Of a stretch of DNA of 15,790 nt, positions 7,401 to 15,522 are shown piece after piece. The notes beneath the pieces are model-generated. The model did no database searches and was not told the DNA's origin. It worked only from the letters and a program-made list of their open reading frames with translations. The DNA comes from Gallionella sp. (GTDB lineage Bacteria; Pseudomonadota; Gammaproteobacteria; Burkholderiales; Gallionellaceae): positions 1 through 15,790 of the forward strand of contig JADGRM010000019.1 of NCBI GenBank assembly GCA_017880945.1, read 5' to 3'. How positions within the stretch are numbered: position 1 is the first letter of the stretch; each line of letters starts with the position of its first letter. The position numbers were made by a program, and so were the translations under genes.

Positions 7401-8510
7401 GACATCGAAAAACTCACGGGTTACGGACAGAATATCGAAACGCTGCATGTCGATGCCAGCAAGCGCGGCGACGGATATGCGGCGCAGCTATCAAGCAGCG
7501 CGATGAACGGCGAGGTGGTTTGGCAACCGCACGGATTTGAAACGGGCGGAAAGCTCAGCGCGCATTTGCGTAACCTGCAATGGCAGTCGGTTGGCAAACA
7601 ATTGCCAGCGCAACCGGAACCTTACGCGCAGATCAAAGTGATCGAGCCGACCGAGGTGCTGAAGCCGGATGATCTGCCTGCACTGGATTTTACGATCGAG
7701 AATCTGCAGTTAAAAAACAACCAGATCGGCCGCTTCGAACTGGTTGGACACCCGGATGGCAAGGATTGGCGATTGCGCCGTCTGAATATTACCAACCCGG
7801 ACGGCAGCTTGTCGGGAGATGGAGTCTGGAGCAATACGGCTGGGCAGATGAAAACACAGGTCAAACTGGTGCTGGATATCAGCGATGCGGGAAAGATTCT
7901 GGGGCGTTCCGGCTATCCCAATACCGTCAAGGGCGGCAGTGGCAGGCTGATGGCTGACTTGTCATGGGTCGGCACGCCGGACGAATTCAGTAATGCTATT
8001 TTGAACGGGACACTCAAACTGGACACCAGCAAGGGCCAGTTCCTGAAAATGGATTCAAGTGCCGGGAAATTGCTCAGTATTCTCAGCCTGCAAGACTTGC
8101 CAAAACATATCGCTTTGGGTTTTACCGATGTGTTCAGCGAGGGTTTTCAATTCGATAACATCAATGGCAGTGCTTCAATCAAGGATGGTGTGATAGAGAC
8201 ACAGGATTTTCATATAGACGGATCGTCTGCCAAGGTGACCATGAAGGGCAGCGTTGATCTGAACCGGGAAACGCAGGATCTGCGCGTGAAAGTGTTCCCG
8301 ACCCTGGGCGACAGTATGTCGATGATAGGTGTGTTTGTCATCAGTCCGGCTGTGGGCATCGGATCGCTTATCGCCAACAAATTATTGGGTAATCCGCTCG
8401 ATAAGTTGGTGTCATTTGAATACAATGTCAGCGGAACATGGAGCAATCCCAATGTAGTCAAGATTGGCGGAGCCTCGAACCAGTCAAAACAAAATAATCC
8501 AAACGAATAG
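4482..8510 (+). CDS. yhdP: YhdP family AsmA-like envelope protein (TIGR02099 type)
   Basis: This is a giant 1342-residue protein with one N-terminal membrane helix (about residues 18-42) followed by a very long beta-rich periplasmic region. The start (LLLPDIEQYHDQITAFLAAA, then IGKIEGDWQGFQPHLDFSDV) and end (VFSEGFQFDNINGSASIKDG, then VFPTLGDSMSMIG and a predicted amphipathic stretch) are typical of YhdP. In E. coli (1266 residues) YhdP is one of the AsmA-like proteins thought to bridge the inner and outer membranes for phospholipid transport. About 35 residues (902-936) look like a translated repeat element and account for part of the extra length. The start is uncertain: no ribosome-binding site precedes 4482, and residue M9 (4506) is an alternative. 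It leads the yhdP-nitrilase-tldD run; yhdP is also next to tldD in E. coli. Confidence 0.9.
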   Translation: MLNPLPGRMLWRSFNWLTRFVIVVLATVVVLVALTIMSLRYLLLPDIEQYHDQITAFLAAAIGNPVTIGKIEGDWQGFQPHLDFSDVRILDEQRQPALVLKGVSTSVSWMSLFTAQLRLASLEIDQPELLIRRDVHGGIFIGGVALSKKGGDNDWSDWLLHQSRMVVRDALIVWVDEFRDAPPLVLRKVNFRIESLFSHHRFALRALPPEDLATPLDVRGDFYGTSFHELENWHGNIFTQLDFTDITAWRKWLDLPKEFSQGRGALRGWLNVEGGKVTGVTADMALYNVVAKLAEDTPEMVLTNLHGRAAWQEVKGGFEVSTQGLALRLQNGIELHHTDFYFRTAKADKEQPGGGELRANLLQLDGLVSLAKYLPLQADLRSGLDAYAPSGRVTDLGVAWQGTLEKPDNFKIKGRFDNLAVRQVGKMPGFSGFTADVDGSDASGSLNIDAHKMVVDAPGVMREPVPFAALTGQIGWQRRHGELSITINNVAVANDDLAGKVHGSYQTQAGTLGVLDLTANLTRGDIRRAARYTPLIALNKEGNDWLNGALQAGHTEDFHLRIKGNLSDFPLDGTKDTLFEIGGHAQDAVLEFDKDWPRIENISGEFLIRGNKLEVKSPSATMAGARLQNVTVTLPDMMSKDLPLEIKGEAVAASNVLLQFIQKSPVRGYIDGFTDGMRASGNGHLDLFLHIPLLGSNPVKVAGTVTVQDNDIDLGEGVPLLRKTRGALSFTESGMQTKGVSAEILGGTANINMQTGEGGAVHATAQGHINLDVLRKNSPLPLLNYLHGGAAWDADISVKKKSAQVIINSDLQGISSTLPQPFAKSANEPMRLRVKRKPVLQTLRGTVTRTAAGVMPADQFTITAKLGKLLYADLMGGLEDGSSVIDSGTITFGEPGTPAVTRKVRGSRRTKAGPLRSFDKLRTGQGSGQASTGLGTGVWLVGTLPELSMQGWGGLTGGEGKSGPAVSIAGVNLDIEKLTGYGQNIETLHVDASKRGDGYAAQLSSSAMNGEVVWQPHGFETGGKLSAHLRNLQWQSVGKQLPAQPEPYAQIKVIEPTEVLKPDDLPALDFTIENLQLKNNQIGRFELVGHPDGKDWRLRRLNITNPDGSLSGDGVWSNTAGQMKTQVKLVLDISDAGKILGRSGYPNTVKGGSGRLMADLSWVGTPDEFSNAILNGTLKLDTSKGQFLKMDSSAGKLLSILSLQDLPKHIALGFTDVFSEGFQFDNINGSASIKDGVIETQDFHIDGSSAKVTMKGSVDLNRETQDLRVKVFPTLGDSMSMIGVFVISPAVGIGSLIANKLLGNPLDKLVSFEYNVSGTWSNPNVVKIGGASNQSKQNNPNE
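7221..7292 (+). repeat. Dispersed repeat element read through inside yhdP
   Basis: GCTCAGGACAGGC occurs at 7241-7253 and again at 7258-7270, with the variant GCTCGGGACAGGC at 7280-7292; CCTTCGACAAG (7231-7241) and CTTCGACTGG (7270-7279) precede copies one and three. CTTCGACAAGCTCAGGACAGG is a well-known dispersed intergenic repeat in many bacterial genomes. Here it is translated in frame as SFDKLRTGQGSGQASTGLGT (917-936), just before GVWLVGTLPEL, where the YhdP sequence resumes. Confidence 0.75.
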
Positions 8511-8521
8511 GAAAGAGAATA

Positions 8522-9376
8522 ATGTCAGCAGGTGATACCACACAAAAGCGCATTGCCGCGCAAGTCAACGCATTCAAGGTTGCCGCCATTCAGATGGCTT
8601 CCGGCCCGAATGTCGCGGGCAACCTCAGCGAGGCGCGTCGCCTCATCGCCAAAGCCGTTGAGCAGGGCGCGCGCCTGGTGGTGCTGCCGGAATTCTTCGC
8701 GATCATGGGCATGAATGAGCAGGATAAGGTCAGGGTGTGCGAGCAAGCTGGTGACGGCCCGATCCAGTCATTCCTCAGCGAAACCGCGCGCCACTACAAG
8801 ATCTGGCTGGTGGGGGGCTCGATCCCGCTGGCGGCCAGCACACCGGACAAGGTGCTGAACAGCTGTCTGGTGTTCGATGAGCAGGGCAAGCAAGTGGCAC
8901 GCTACGACAAGATCCATCTGTTCAATCTGGAGTTGGGCAACGAGAGTTATCACGAAGCCAAGACTATAGAGCCGGGCAATCAGGTCGTGGTGGTGGATAG
9001 TCCGTTCGGGCGCATCGGCCTCGCCGTGTGCTACGACCTGCGCTTCCCCGAGTTGTTCCGCGCGATGAAGAACGTGGACATCATCGTGTTGCCCGCCGCG
9101 TTCACCGAGACCACCGGCAAGATGCACTGGGAAGTGCTGGTGCGCGCACGCGCAGTGGAAAACCTGGCGTATGTGGTCGCTTCGGCACAGGGCGGCTATC
9201 ACGTCAACGGGCGTGAGACGCACGGCAACACCATGATCGTCGACCCATGGGGGCGGGTGCTGGACAGGTTGCCGCGCGGTTCCGGTGTGGTGGTTGCCGA
9301 TATCAATCCGTCATATCAAGCCAGCCTGCGTACCAGCCTGCCGGCGCTGACGCATCGCATCTTATTTAGCTGCTGA
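8522..9376 (+). CDS. Carbon-nitrogen hydrolase, nitrilase superfamily (Nit-type amidase)
   Basis: The Glu-Lys-Cys catalytic triad of the superfamily is intact: E57 in VVLPEFF, K130 in RYDKIHLF, and C170 in [13 protein letters not shown]. The second glutamate region and the closing [20 protein letters not shown] segment also fit. The Nit1/Nit2 branch hydrolyses amides such as deaminated glutathione or 2-oxoglutaramate, making this a likely metabolite-repair amidase; the exact substrate cannot be read from sequence. At 284 residues it is normal length or slightly long, with an N-terminal extension of about 17 residues before [11 protein letters not shown]. The ATG follows GAAAGAGAA at 8511-8519 and lies 11 bp after yhdP. 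Its TGA overlaps the tldD start by one base, so the three genes are surely translated as an operon. Confidence 0.92.
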   Translation: MSAGDTTQKRIAAQVNAFKVAAIQMASGPNVAGNLSEARRLIAKAVEQGARLVVLPEFFAIMGMNEQDKVRVCEQAGDGPIQSFLSETARHYKIWLVGGSIPLAASTPDKVLNSCLVFDEQGKQVARYDKIHLFNLELGNESYHEAKTIEPGNQVVVVDSPFGRIGLAVCYDLRFPELFRAMKNVDIIVLPAAFTETTGKMHWEVLVRARAVENLAYVVASAQGGYHVNGRETHGNTMIVDPWGRVLDRLPRGSGVVVADINPSYQASLRTSLPALTHRILFSC

Positions 9377-10857
9377 TGATGACTACTACCCTACAACAAA
9401 ACCCCCCGTTCGATACGCTGTTTGCCACCGCGCAGCAATCGCTGTTTGTGCCTTATTCGATCGAGGCGGGCCATATCGAGCAGGTGTTTGCCAGCATGAT
9501 GGCGCACCGGCTTGACTACGCCGATCTGTATTTCCAATACAGCCGTGCAGAGAGCTGGTCGCTGGAAGAGGGCATTGTCAAATCCGGCAGCTTCAACATC
9601 GACCAGGGTGTCGGGGTGCGCGCGGTCAGCGGCGAGAAAACCGCCTTCGCCTATTCCGACGACATCAGCCTGAACGCGCTGGAAAGCGCGGCGCAAGCCA
9701 CCCGCGCCATCGCCAGGCAGGGCGGCACGCAGACTGTGCCTATCATTCCCCTTGGGATTAACCATGGTTCTCGGCGCGAAATCTATCTGCCGCATGATCC
9801 GATCGCCAGCCTCAAGGATGCGGAAAAAGTCGCATTGCTGGAACGCCTCGAAGGTTATGCGCGCGCGCTCGATCCGCGCGTGGTGCAGGTGATGGCGGGA
9901 CTGGCCGGCGAATACGAAGTGGTGATGGTCGCGCGCAGCGACGGTTTGATGAATGCCGACATCCGCCCGCTGGTGCGGCTGTCGGTCACGGTCATCATCG
10001 AAAGCAACGGCAAGCGCGAACAGGGTTCGGCGGGCGGCGGCGGACGTTTCGACTATGCTTATTTCGACGATGCGATGTTGCACAAATATGCGGCGCAAGC
10101 CGTGCATCAGGCGGTGACCAATCTGGACGCCTCACCCGCTCCGGCCGGCAACATGACCGTGGTGCTGGGCAACGGCTGGCCGGGCATCCTGTTGCACGAA
10201 GCGATAGGCCACGGCCTGGAAGGCGATTTCAACCGCAAGGGCAGTTCGGCATTTTCCGGCCGTGTCGGCGAGCGCGTCGCTGCGGAAGGTGTGACCGTGG
10301 TGGATGACGGCACGATGGCAAGACGGCGCGGCTCGTTGCAGATGGACGACGAAGGCAATCCCACCCAATGCACCACGCTGATCGAGAACGGCATCCTCAA
10401 AGGTTATTTGCAGGACACGCTCAACGCGCGGCTGATGGGCGTGCCGGTCACGGGCAATGCGCGACGCGAATCCTATGCGCACCTGCCGATGCCGCGCATG
10501 ACCAACACCTATATGCTCAACGGCAACAAGGACCCGAAAGAAATCATCGCCTCGGTGAAGCACGGCCTGTACGCGGTGAATTTCGCCGGCGGACAGGTGG
10601 ACATCACCAGCGGAAAATTCGTGTTCTCCACCGCCGAAGCCTACATGATCGAAGACGGCAAGATCACCCACCCGGTGAAGGGCGCGACGCTGATCGGCAA
10701 CGGCCCGGATGTGTTGACGCGCATCTCGATGATCGGCAATGACATGGCGCTCGATGCCGGTGTCGGCACCTGCGGCAAAGAAGGCCAGAGCGTGCCGGTC
10801 GGCGTGGGGCAACCTACGATAAGGATCGACGGGCTGACGGTGGGCGGGACGGCTTGA
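9376..10857 (+). CDS. tldD: TldD, metalloprotease subunit (TldD/PmbA family)
   Basis: The 493-residue product carries the metal-binding motif [11 protein letters not shown], with H274, E275 and H279 forming HExxxH, and the conserved C466 in [17 protein letters not shown], which supplies the other zinc ligand in this family. E. coli TldD is 481 residues. TldD pairs with TldE/PmbA to form a heterodimeric zinc protease that degrades unfolded peptides, matures microcin B17 and processes CcdA; TldE is not in this window. Translation is probably coupled to the nitrilase gene through the overlapping TGATG; a second ATG directly follows (9379), so the protein could start at residue 2. The gene stops immediately before a 143-bp palindromic element, which is likely the end of the operon. 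Confidence 0.96.
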   Translation: MMTTTLQQNPPFDTLFATAQQSLFVPYSIEAGHIEQVFASMMAHRLDYADLYFQYSRAESWSLEEGIVKSGSFNIDQGVGVRAVSGEKTAFAYSDDISLNALESAAQATRAIARQGGTQTVPIIPLGINHGSRREIYLPHDPIASLKDAEKVALLERLEGYARALDPRVVQVMAGLAGEYEVVMVARSDGLMNADIRPLVRLSVTVIIESNGKREQGSAGGGGRFDYAYFDDAMLHKYAAQAVHQAVTNLDASPAPAGNMTVVLGNGWPGILLHEAIGHGLEGDFNRKGSSAFSGRVGERVAAEGVTVVDDGTMARRRGSLQMDDEGNPTQCTTLIENGILKGYLQDTLNARLMGVPVTGNARRESYAHLPMPRMTNTYMLNGNKDPKEIIASVKHGLYAVNFAGGQVDITSGKFVFSTAEAYMIEDGKITHPVKGATLIGNGPDVLTRISMIGNDMALDAGVGTCGKEGQSVPVGVGQPTIRIDGLTVGGTA

Positions 10858-11000
10858 TGGGAGCCTCTCAAAATCCAGATTTCATCCCAACTGCTGCGTT
10901 GCGAAAAAAATTTCTTGCTTACATATCGACCATATGCGGCGCTGCGAAATTTTTTCCGCGCCTTGCATTTGGGCGAACTCTGAATTTTTAGAGGTTCCCA
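10858..11000. mobile_element. 143-bp near-perfectly centred palindromic element (MITE-like)
   Basis: The element starts TGGGAGCCTCT and ends AGAGGTTCCCA, and most of its length is an imperfect inverted repeat. For example, the left part has GCGAAAAAAATTTC and the right part GAAATTTTTTCCGC. The centre CATATCGACCATATG (10922-10936) falls exactly at the midpoint. It has no coding capacity, as expected of a MITE or large REP-like element moved in trans. It begins at the base after the tldD stop codon, and its transcript would form a long hairpin that could end or stabilise the upstream mRNA. I see no clear target duplication and cannot name its family. Confidence 0.7.
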
Positions 11001-11101
11001 TAGCGTTACCGAGAATGCCATGGACCTTGCCATAGTGGTAGGGTAATGTCCCCGCGAGAGAAATTCATTAAGGTTGGCGGATCCACACATCCTAAGCCCG
11101 C
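11001..11101. other. Intergenic stretch without recognisable features
   Basis: About 100 bp between two repeat elements, within the gene-free 10858-11199 interval. It has only short symmetries (ATGG/CCAT at 11018-11034, GGAT/ATCC near 11080-11094) and no open frame with a ribosome-binding site. It may be a decayed part of either neighbouring repeat; I see nothing else in it. Confidence 0.4.
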
Positions 11102-11182
11102 GTAGGGCGCAATAACCAAAGGGCATTGCGCCGCATGTTTTAAAGATCAATGGTGCAATGCGCTACGCTTATTGCACCCTAC
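11102..11182. repeat. Palindromic GTAGGG...CCCTAC dispersed repeat upstream of ribF
   Basis: A 31-bp left arm beginning GTAGGGCGCAATAA (11102-11132) and a 31-bp right arm ending TTATTGCACCCTAC (11152-11182) are reverse complements at 25 of 31 positions, with a 19-bp spacer. GTAGGGTGCAATAA-type palindromes are common dispersed repeats in Betaproteobacteria. The right arm ends two bases before the TATAAT box of ribF, and an upstream in-frame ATG at 11158 lies inside the repeat. Confidence 0.7.
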
Positions 11183-11184
11183 TG

Positions 11185-11190
11185 TATAAT
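11185..11190 (+). promoter_or_regulatory. TATAAT box directly upstream of ribF
   Basis: A perfect -10 hexamer ends nine bases before the ribF ATG, so the transcript would begin at or within a few bases of the start codon. No ribosome-binding site is present in this gap, consistent with a leaderless or nearly leaderless mRNA. No good -35 box is found at 16-18 bp; that position falls in the repeat arm. Confidence 0.55.
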
Positions 11191-11199
11191 TCGCCCGCT

Positions 11200-12126
11200 A
11201 TGCAGATTCTTCGCGGACTTTATTCCATTGACTCCCAGCCTGTTGCACTCACTATCGGCAATTTCGATGGTGTGCATCTGGGCCACCAGGCATTGTTGAA
11301 CGAGTTACTTGCTGTGGGGAAAGCGCGCGGCTTGCCGACAGCGGTGGTGATCTTCGAGCCGCATCCGCGCGAATTCTTTATGCCGCTGCAAGCGCCGGTG
11401 CGGTTGACCAGCCTGCGCGAGAAGCTGGAGTTTTTTGCCGCGCTGGGCATAGACCGCGTGCACGTGTGCCGTTTCAATGCAGGCTTTGCAAAAATGAGTG
11501 CGGAGGATTTCATACACGCGCTTCATGTGAAGCTGTCTGCCAATTTCGTATTGATTGGTGATGACTTCCGCTTCGGCAGCGGGCGCACCGGTGATTTCGC
11601 GCTGATGGAAAAGATCGGCGCCAGGCATGGTTTTGCGGTGCAGGCGGTGCACAGCGTGAGGCTTGAAGGCGTGCGGATCTCCAGCACGGCGGTACGCGCT
11701 GCTTTGGCAGCCGGACAGATGCGCGCCGCGCAGGGTTACCTGGGGAGACACTACAGCATCAGCGGGCGTGTGGTGCATGGCGACGGGATGGGGAGAAAAT
11801 TGGGCTTTCCCACCGCGAACATCCAGTTGAAACACAATCGCCCGCCGTTGTCAGGGATTTACGTGGTGAACGCTCATGCCGAAGGCCTGGGCGTGTTGCA
11901 GGGCGTGGCCAGCCTTGGTGTGCGCCCGACAGTGAAGCATGATGACAAGCCTGTGCTGGAAGTACATCTGTTCGAATTTTCGCAACAGATTTACGGCAAA
12001 CATTTGCGTGTGGAATTTTTGCAAAAACTGCGCGATGAAGAAAAATATCCCGATGTGGCAACACTGACGCGGCAAATCGCGCTGGATGTGGAACACGCAA
12101 AGAAATGGTTCGAGCAACATGACTGA
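11200..12126 (+). CDS. ribF: Bifunctional riboflavin kinase / FAD synthetase
   Basis: RibF phosphorylates riboflavin to FMN and adenylylates FMN to FAD in the cytosol. The N-terminal nucleotidyltransferase domain has GNFDGVHLGH (residues 20-29), with the HxGH-like ATP-binding signature, and RISSTAVRAAL near 160. The C-terminal flavokinase domain has GMGRKLGFPTANI, with G202-F203-P204-T205-A206-N207. At 308 residues from M at 11200, the length is normal. The frame stays open upstream to an ATG at 11158, but those 14 codons lie in a dispersed repeat and lack family similarity, so 11200 is preferred (MQILRGLYSI is typical). It is the first gene of ribF-ileS-lspA-ispH, the order also known from E. 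coli and other proteobacteria. Its last codons overlap a small tandem duplication shared with the ileS start. Confidence 0.95.
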   Translation: MQILRGLYSIDSQPVALTIGNFDGVHLGHQALLNELLAVGKARGLPTAVVIFEPHPREFFMPLQAPVRLTSLREKLEFFAALGIDRVHVCRFNAGFAKMSAEDFIHALHVKLSANFVLIGDDFRFGSGRTGDFALMEKIGARHGFAVQAVHSVRLEGVRISSTAVRAALAAGQMRAAQGYLGRHYSISGRVVHGDGMGRKLGFPTANIQLKHNRPPLSGIYVVNAHAEGLGVLQGVASLGVRPTVKHDDKPVLEVHLFEFSQQIYGKHLRVEFLQKLRDEEKYPDVATLTRQIALDVEHAKKWFEQHD

Positions 12127-12170
12127 TTACCCGAAGTGACTGACTACCCGACATGACCGATTATAAAAGC
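12120..12170 (+). repeat. Tandem 17-bp repeats across the ribF-ileS junction
   Basis: TGACTGATTACCCGAAG (12120-12136) is followed by TGACTGACTACCCGACA (12137-12153), with 14 of 17 bases identical. The true ileS start region then begins TGACCGATTAT (12154-12164). The first copy spans the ribF stop codon and, with the preceding A, makes a six-codon frame ATG...TGA encoding MTDYPK (12119-12139), a near copy of the IleS N-terminus MTDYK. It looks like local duplication of the ileS start region. Confidence 0.6.
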
Positions 12171-15053
12171 ACCCTGAATCTTCCCGATACACCGTTCCCG
12201 ATGCGCGGCGATCTCGCCAAGCGCGAGCCGCAGATGCTGGCGCGCTGGCAGGAACAGCAACGCTATAAAAGGATCCGCGCCGCCAAACAAGGCAAGCCCG
12301 TGTTCATCCTGCATGACGGCCCGCCCTATGCGAACGGCGACATTCACATCGGCCATGCGGTGAACAAGATACTCAAGGACATCATCGTCAAATCTAAAAC
12401 CTTGGCGGGCTTTGACGCGCCTTATGTGCCGGGCTGGGATTGCCACGGCTTGCCGATCGAGTTGCAGGTGGAGAAGAAACACGGCAAAGCGATTCCGCCC
12501 TCTCAATTCCGCGCGCTGTGCCGCGCCTATGCCAAGGAACAGATCGAGCGGCAGAAGAAAGACTTCATCCGCCTGGGCGTGCTGGGCGATTGGGATCATC
12601 CCTACCTGACCATGGATTTCAAGACCGAGGCCGACATCATGCGCGCGCTCGGCAGCATCTACGAACGCGGCTATCTTTACCAGGGCTACAAGCCGGTGAA
12701 CTGGTGTCTGGATTGCCAGTCGGCGCTGGCCGAGGCGGAGGTGGAATACGAGGACAAGAGCTCGCCCGCGATCGACGCGGGTTTCGAGGTGAAGGACAAG
12801 GCGGCGCTGCGCAAGGCATTTGGTGTCTCGCTGCCGGGCGATGCCAAGGTGTATGCGGTGATCTGGACCACCACGCCGTGGACATTGCCTGCCAACCAGG
12901 CGGTCTGCGTGCACCCGGAGCTGCAATATGACCTGGTCAAAACCCCCAAGGGCTACTTGATACTTGCATTCGATCTCGCAACCCAGTGTCTGGCTCGCTA
13001 CCAGTTGGGGGGAAGCAATGACCGGGGCGACGGTATGGCCGCCACCTGCAAGGGTGCGGCACTGGAAGGACTGTTGCTGCAGCACCCGTTCTACGAGCGC
13101 AGCGTGCCGATCATCTGCGGCGACCATGTCACGCTGGAGGCGGGTACCGGCCTGGTGCATACCGCACCGGCGCACGGCCTGGACGATTATTTCGTCGGCC
13201 AGAAATATAATCTGCCCACCGACAACCCGGTCGGTGACGACGGCAAGTTTGCCGCCAATCTGCCGCTGGTCGGTGGTCTGTTCGTGTGGAAGGCCAACGA
13301 TGTGGTGATCGATGCGCTGCAATCCAGCGGACATCTGTTGCACATCGAAAAGATGCAGCACAGCTATCCGCATTGCTGGCGGCACAAGACCCCGATCATC
13401 TTCCGCTCCACGCCGCAGTGGTTCATCGGTATGGATAACGTGGGGCTTGCCGGATCTGAAGATGCTGAACAGCTGGTGCAGGAAAAACGTTCGCATTCCG
13501 GTAAGCCTGATAAACGCGATGGCAAGTCACTGCGCGATTTGGCGAACAGTGCAGTCGAACAAACCGAATTTTTCCCAAGCTGGGGACGCGCCCGCCTGGA
13601 GGCGATGATCAGGAATCGTCCCGACTGGTGCGTGTCGCGCCAGCGCAGCTGGGGTGTGCCGATGCCGTTCTTCATGCACAAGGAAACCGGCCAGTTGCAC
13701 CCGCGCACGCCGGAATTGCTGGAGCAGGTGGCCAAGCTGGTCGAGCGCGACGGTATCGAGGCCTGGTTCAGTCTGAACTCGGTGGACTTGCTGGGTGCGG
13801 AGGCAGAACACTACAAGAAACTCAGCGACACGCTGGACGTGTGGTTTGATTCCGGAACAACGCATGCGTCGGTGTTGCGCCATCACGAAGCATTCAGGGA
13901 CGAGGTTCAGCAGCGGTTGGAGCGAGGCGAATCGCCGGCCGATCTTTATCTGGAAGGTTCGGATCAGCATCGCGGCTGGTTCCAGTCCTCTCTGCTGACC
14001 GCTTGTGCCATCAATGGCCGCGCGCCTTACGATGCATTGCTGACACACGGTTTTGTCGTGGATGGCAGCGGTCACAAGATGTCGAAATCCAAAGGCAACG
14101 TGATCGCGCCGCAAAAAATCCTGGACACACTCGGTGCCGATATCTTGCGCTTGTGGACAGCCGCTACAGATTACTCGGGCGAACTGACCATCTCGGATGA
14201 AATTCTCAAACGTGTGGTGGAAAGCTATCGGCGTATTCGTAATACCTTGCGATTTCTGTTGGCCAACATCGCCGATTTCGATCCGCAGCAGCACGCCATG
14301 CCCGTGGCGCAGTGGTTGGAAATTGATCGCTATGCGCTGGCGATCACACAACGTCTGCAGGAGGAGGTCACCGGCGCGTATTCAAAATATGAGTTTCATC
14401 TGGTCGCGCAAAAATTGCAGACTTTCTGTTCTGAAGATCTGGGCGGGTTCTATCTGGATATTCTGAAAGACCGTTTGTACACCGCCGGGCAAGGCTCTAT
14501 CCCGCGCCGTTCCGCGCAGAACGCGCTGTATCACATCGCCCATAGTCTGGCGCGCCTGATTGCGCCTATCCTGAGCTTCACCGCTGAGGAGGTGTGTGAG
14601 GTGTTGAGTGGCAATAATGATCGCAGTGTGTTTCTGGATGAGTGGCATTCGTTGCCGGATGCACAACTGGATGGCGATGCGGTCGCCGCATGGCTGAAGA
14701 TCGTCGCCTGGCGTGCAAAGGTGAACAAGCAACTGGAAGAAGCCCGTGCCACAGGCCTGATCGGCTCTGCGCTCGCCGCAGAAGTCGATGTGTATGTCGC
14801 AGGCGAAGATTATGATGTGTTGGCGCGTCTCGGCGAAGATTTGCGCCTGGTGTTCATCACTTCGCGCGCCACCGTGCATCGGGTTGCAACGGAAGCTGAA
14901 GGACATATCGATGTCTCCGCCAGCCTGCACGACAAGTGCGAACGCTGTTGGCATTACCGCGAAGATGTAGGCGCGGATGCGCAGCACGCTACGCTGTGCG
15001 GTCGTTGCGTGAGCAATTTATACGGAAGCGGAGAGGTGCGCCGTTATGCTTAA
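12153..15053 (+). CDS. ileS: Isoleucyl-tRNA synthetase
   Basis: A class I aminoacyl-tRNA synthetase that charges tRNA-Ile and edits mischarged valine. The HIGH signature is H65-I66-G67-H68 in [12 protein letters not shown], and KMSKS is at 642-646 in [10 protein letters not shown]. The editing domain carries [13 protein letters not shown] and the [11 protein letters not shown] region. The C-terminus has an intact zinc ribbon with C929, C932, C949 and C952 (CERCW...CGRC), typical of the bacterial form. At 966 residues it is slightly longer than E. coli IleS (938). A segment of about 25 residues (431-455, [20 protein letters not shown] and following) between FIGMDNV and [13 protein letters not shown] seems additional. 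The start at 12153 fits the family ([20 protein letters not shown]), but there is no clear ribosome-binding site, so coupling to ribF is likely. It overlaps lspA by 8 bp. Confidence 0.97.
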   Translation: MTDYKSTLNLPDTPFPMRGDLAKREPQMLARWQEQQRYKRIRAAKQGKPVFILHDGPPYANGDIHIGHAVNKILKDIIVKSKTLAGFDAPYVPGWDCHGLPIELQVEKKHGKAIPPSQFRALCRAYAKEQIERQKKDFIRLGVLGDWDHPYLTMDFKTEADIMRALGSIYERGYLYQGYKPVNWCLDCQSALAEAEVEYEDKSSPAIDAGFEVKDKAALRKAFGVSLPGDAKVYAVIWTTTPWTLPANQAVCVHPELQYDLVKTPKGYLILAFDLATQCLARYQLGGSNDRGDGMAATCKGAALEGLLLQHPFYERSVPIICGDHVTLEAGTGLVHTAPAHGLDDYFVGQKYNLPTDNPVGDDGKFAANLPLVGGLFVWKANDVVIDALQSSGHLLHIEKMQHSYPHCWRHKTPIIFRSTPQWFIGMDNVGLAGSEDAEQLVQEKRSHSGKPDKRDGKSLRDLANSAVEQTEFFPSWGRARLEAMIRNRPDWCVSRQRSWGVPMPFFMHKETGQLHPRTPELLEQVAKLVERDGIEAWFSLNSVDLLGAEAEHYKKLSDTLDVWFDSGTTHASVLRHHEAFRDEVQQRLERGESPADLYLEGSDQHRGWFQSSLLTACAINGRAPYDALLTHGFVVDGSGHKMSKSKGNVIAPQKILDTLGADILRLWTAATDYSGELTISDEILKRVVESYRRIRNTLRFLLANIADFDPQQHAMPVAQWLEIDRYALAITQRLQEEVTGAYSKYEFHLVAQKLQTFCSEDLGGFYLDILKDRLYTAGQGSIPRRSAQNALYHIAHSLARLIAPILSFTAEEVCEVLSGNNDRSVFLDEWHSLPDAQLDGDAVAAWLKIVAWRAKVNKQLEEARATGLIGSALAAEVDVYVAGEDYDVLARLGEDLRLVFITSRATVHRVATEAEGHIDVSASLHDKCERCWHYREDVGADAQHATLCGRCVSNLYGSGEVRRYA

Positions 15054-15522
15054 CCGCTGGTTGTGGCTGAGCGCGCTGGTCATCGTTCTCGACCAATTGA
15101 GCAAGGCGTGGATCACAAACCACTTTGCGTTTGGCGAGAGTTTTACCGTGCTCAGCGTGTTCAACCTGGTGCTGGCGCATAACACCGGCGCGGCATTCAG
15201 TTTCTTGAACGATGCGGGCGGGATGCAACGCTGGCTGTTCAGCATCATCGCGATTGTCGCTTCGGCGTGGATAATCTGGCTGTTGCGCAAGCACAGGGCG
15301 CAAGTGTTGTTCGCCCTGGCATTGAGCATGATTCTCGGCGGTGCATTGGGTAATCTGATCGACCGGCTCGCATATGGTTATGTGGTGGATTTTTTATCGT
15401 TCCATTGGGACGAACATTATTTCCCGGCATTCAACCTGGCCGATTCTGCGATCACCTGCGGTGCGTTCCTATTAATTCTGGATAGTTTCAAGGAGAAAAA
15501 ACATGGAACTGTTGCTGGCTAA
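15046..15522 (+). CDS. lspA: Lipoprotein signal peptidase (signal peptidase II)
   Basis: An inner-membrane aspartyl protease that cleaves the signal peptide from diacylglyceryl-modified prolipoproteins. At 158 residues it has the standard length and four hydrophobic segments (about 4-22, 61-80, 87-104, 131-147). Conserved positions include D16 in LDQLSK, N46 in AHNTGAAFS, the GNLIDR block (N103, D106, R107), D115 in GYVVDFL and D133 in FNLADSAI; D115 and D133 are the expected catalytic pair. GGAGAGG at 15030-15036 lies nine bases before the ATG. The gene starts inside the end of ileS (8-bp overlap) and its last 20 bases overlap ispH, so the downstream cistrons are likely translationally coupled. 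Confidence 0.97.
   Translation: MLNRWLWLSALVIVLDQLSKAWITNHFAFGESFTVLSVFNLVLAHNTGAAFSFLNDAGGMQRWLFSIIAIVASAWIIWLLRKHRAQVLFALALSMILGGALGNLIDRLAYGYVVDFLSFHWDEHYFPAFNLADSAITCGAFLLILDSFKEKKHGTVAG

Noticed and set aside
11158..11199. Upstream ATG extending RibF by 14 residues
   Set aside because: The extension lies inside a dispersed repeat, overlaps the likely -10 box, and the family start (MQILRGLYSI) fits M at 11200.
12144..13496. A 450-codon minus-strand open frame opposite ileS
   Set aside because: It is fully antisense to conserved IleS sequence, has no family similarity that I recognise and no ribosome-binding site.
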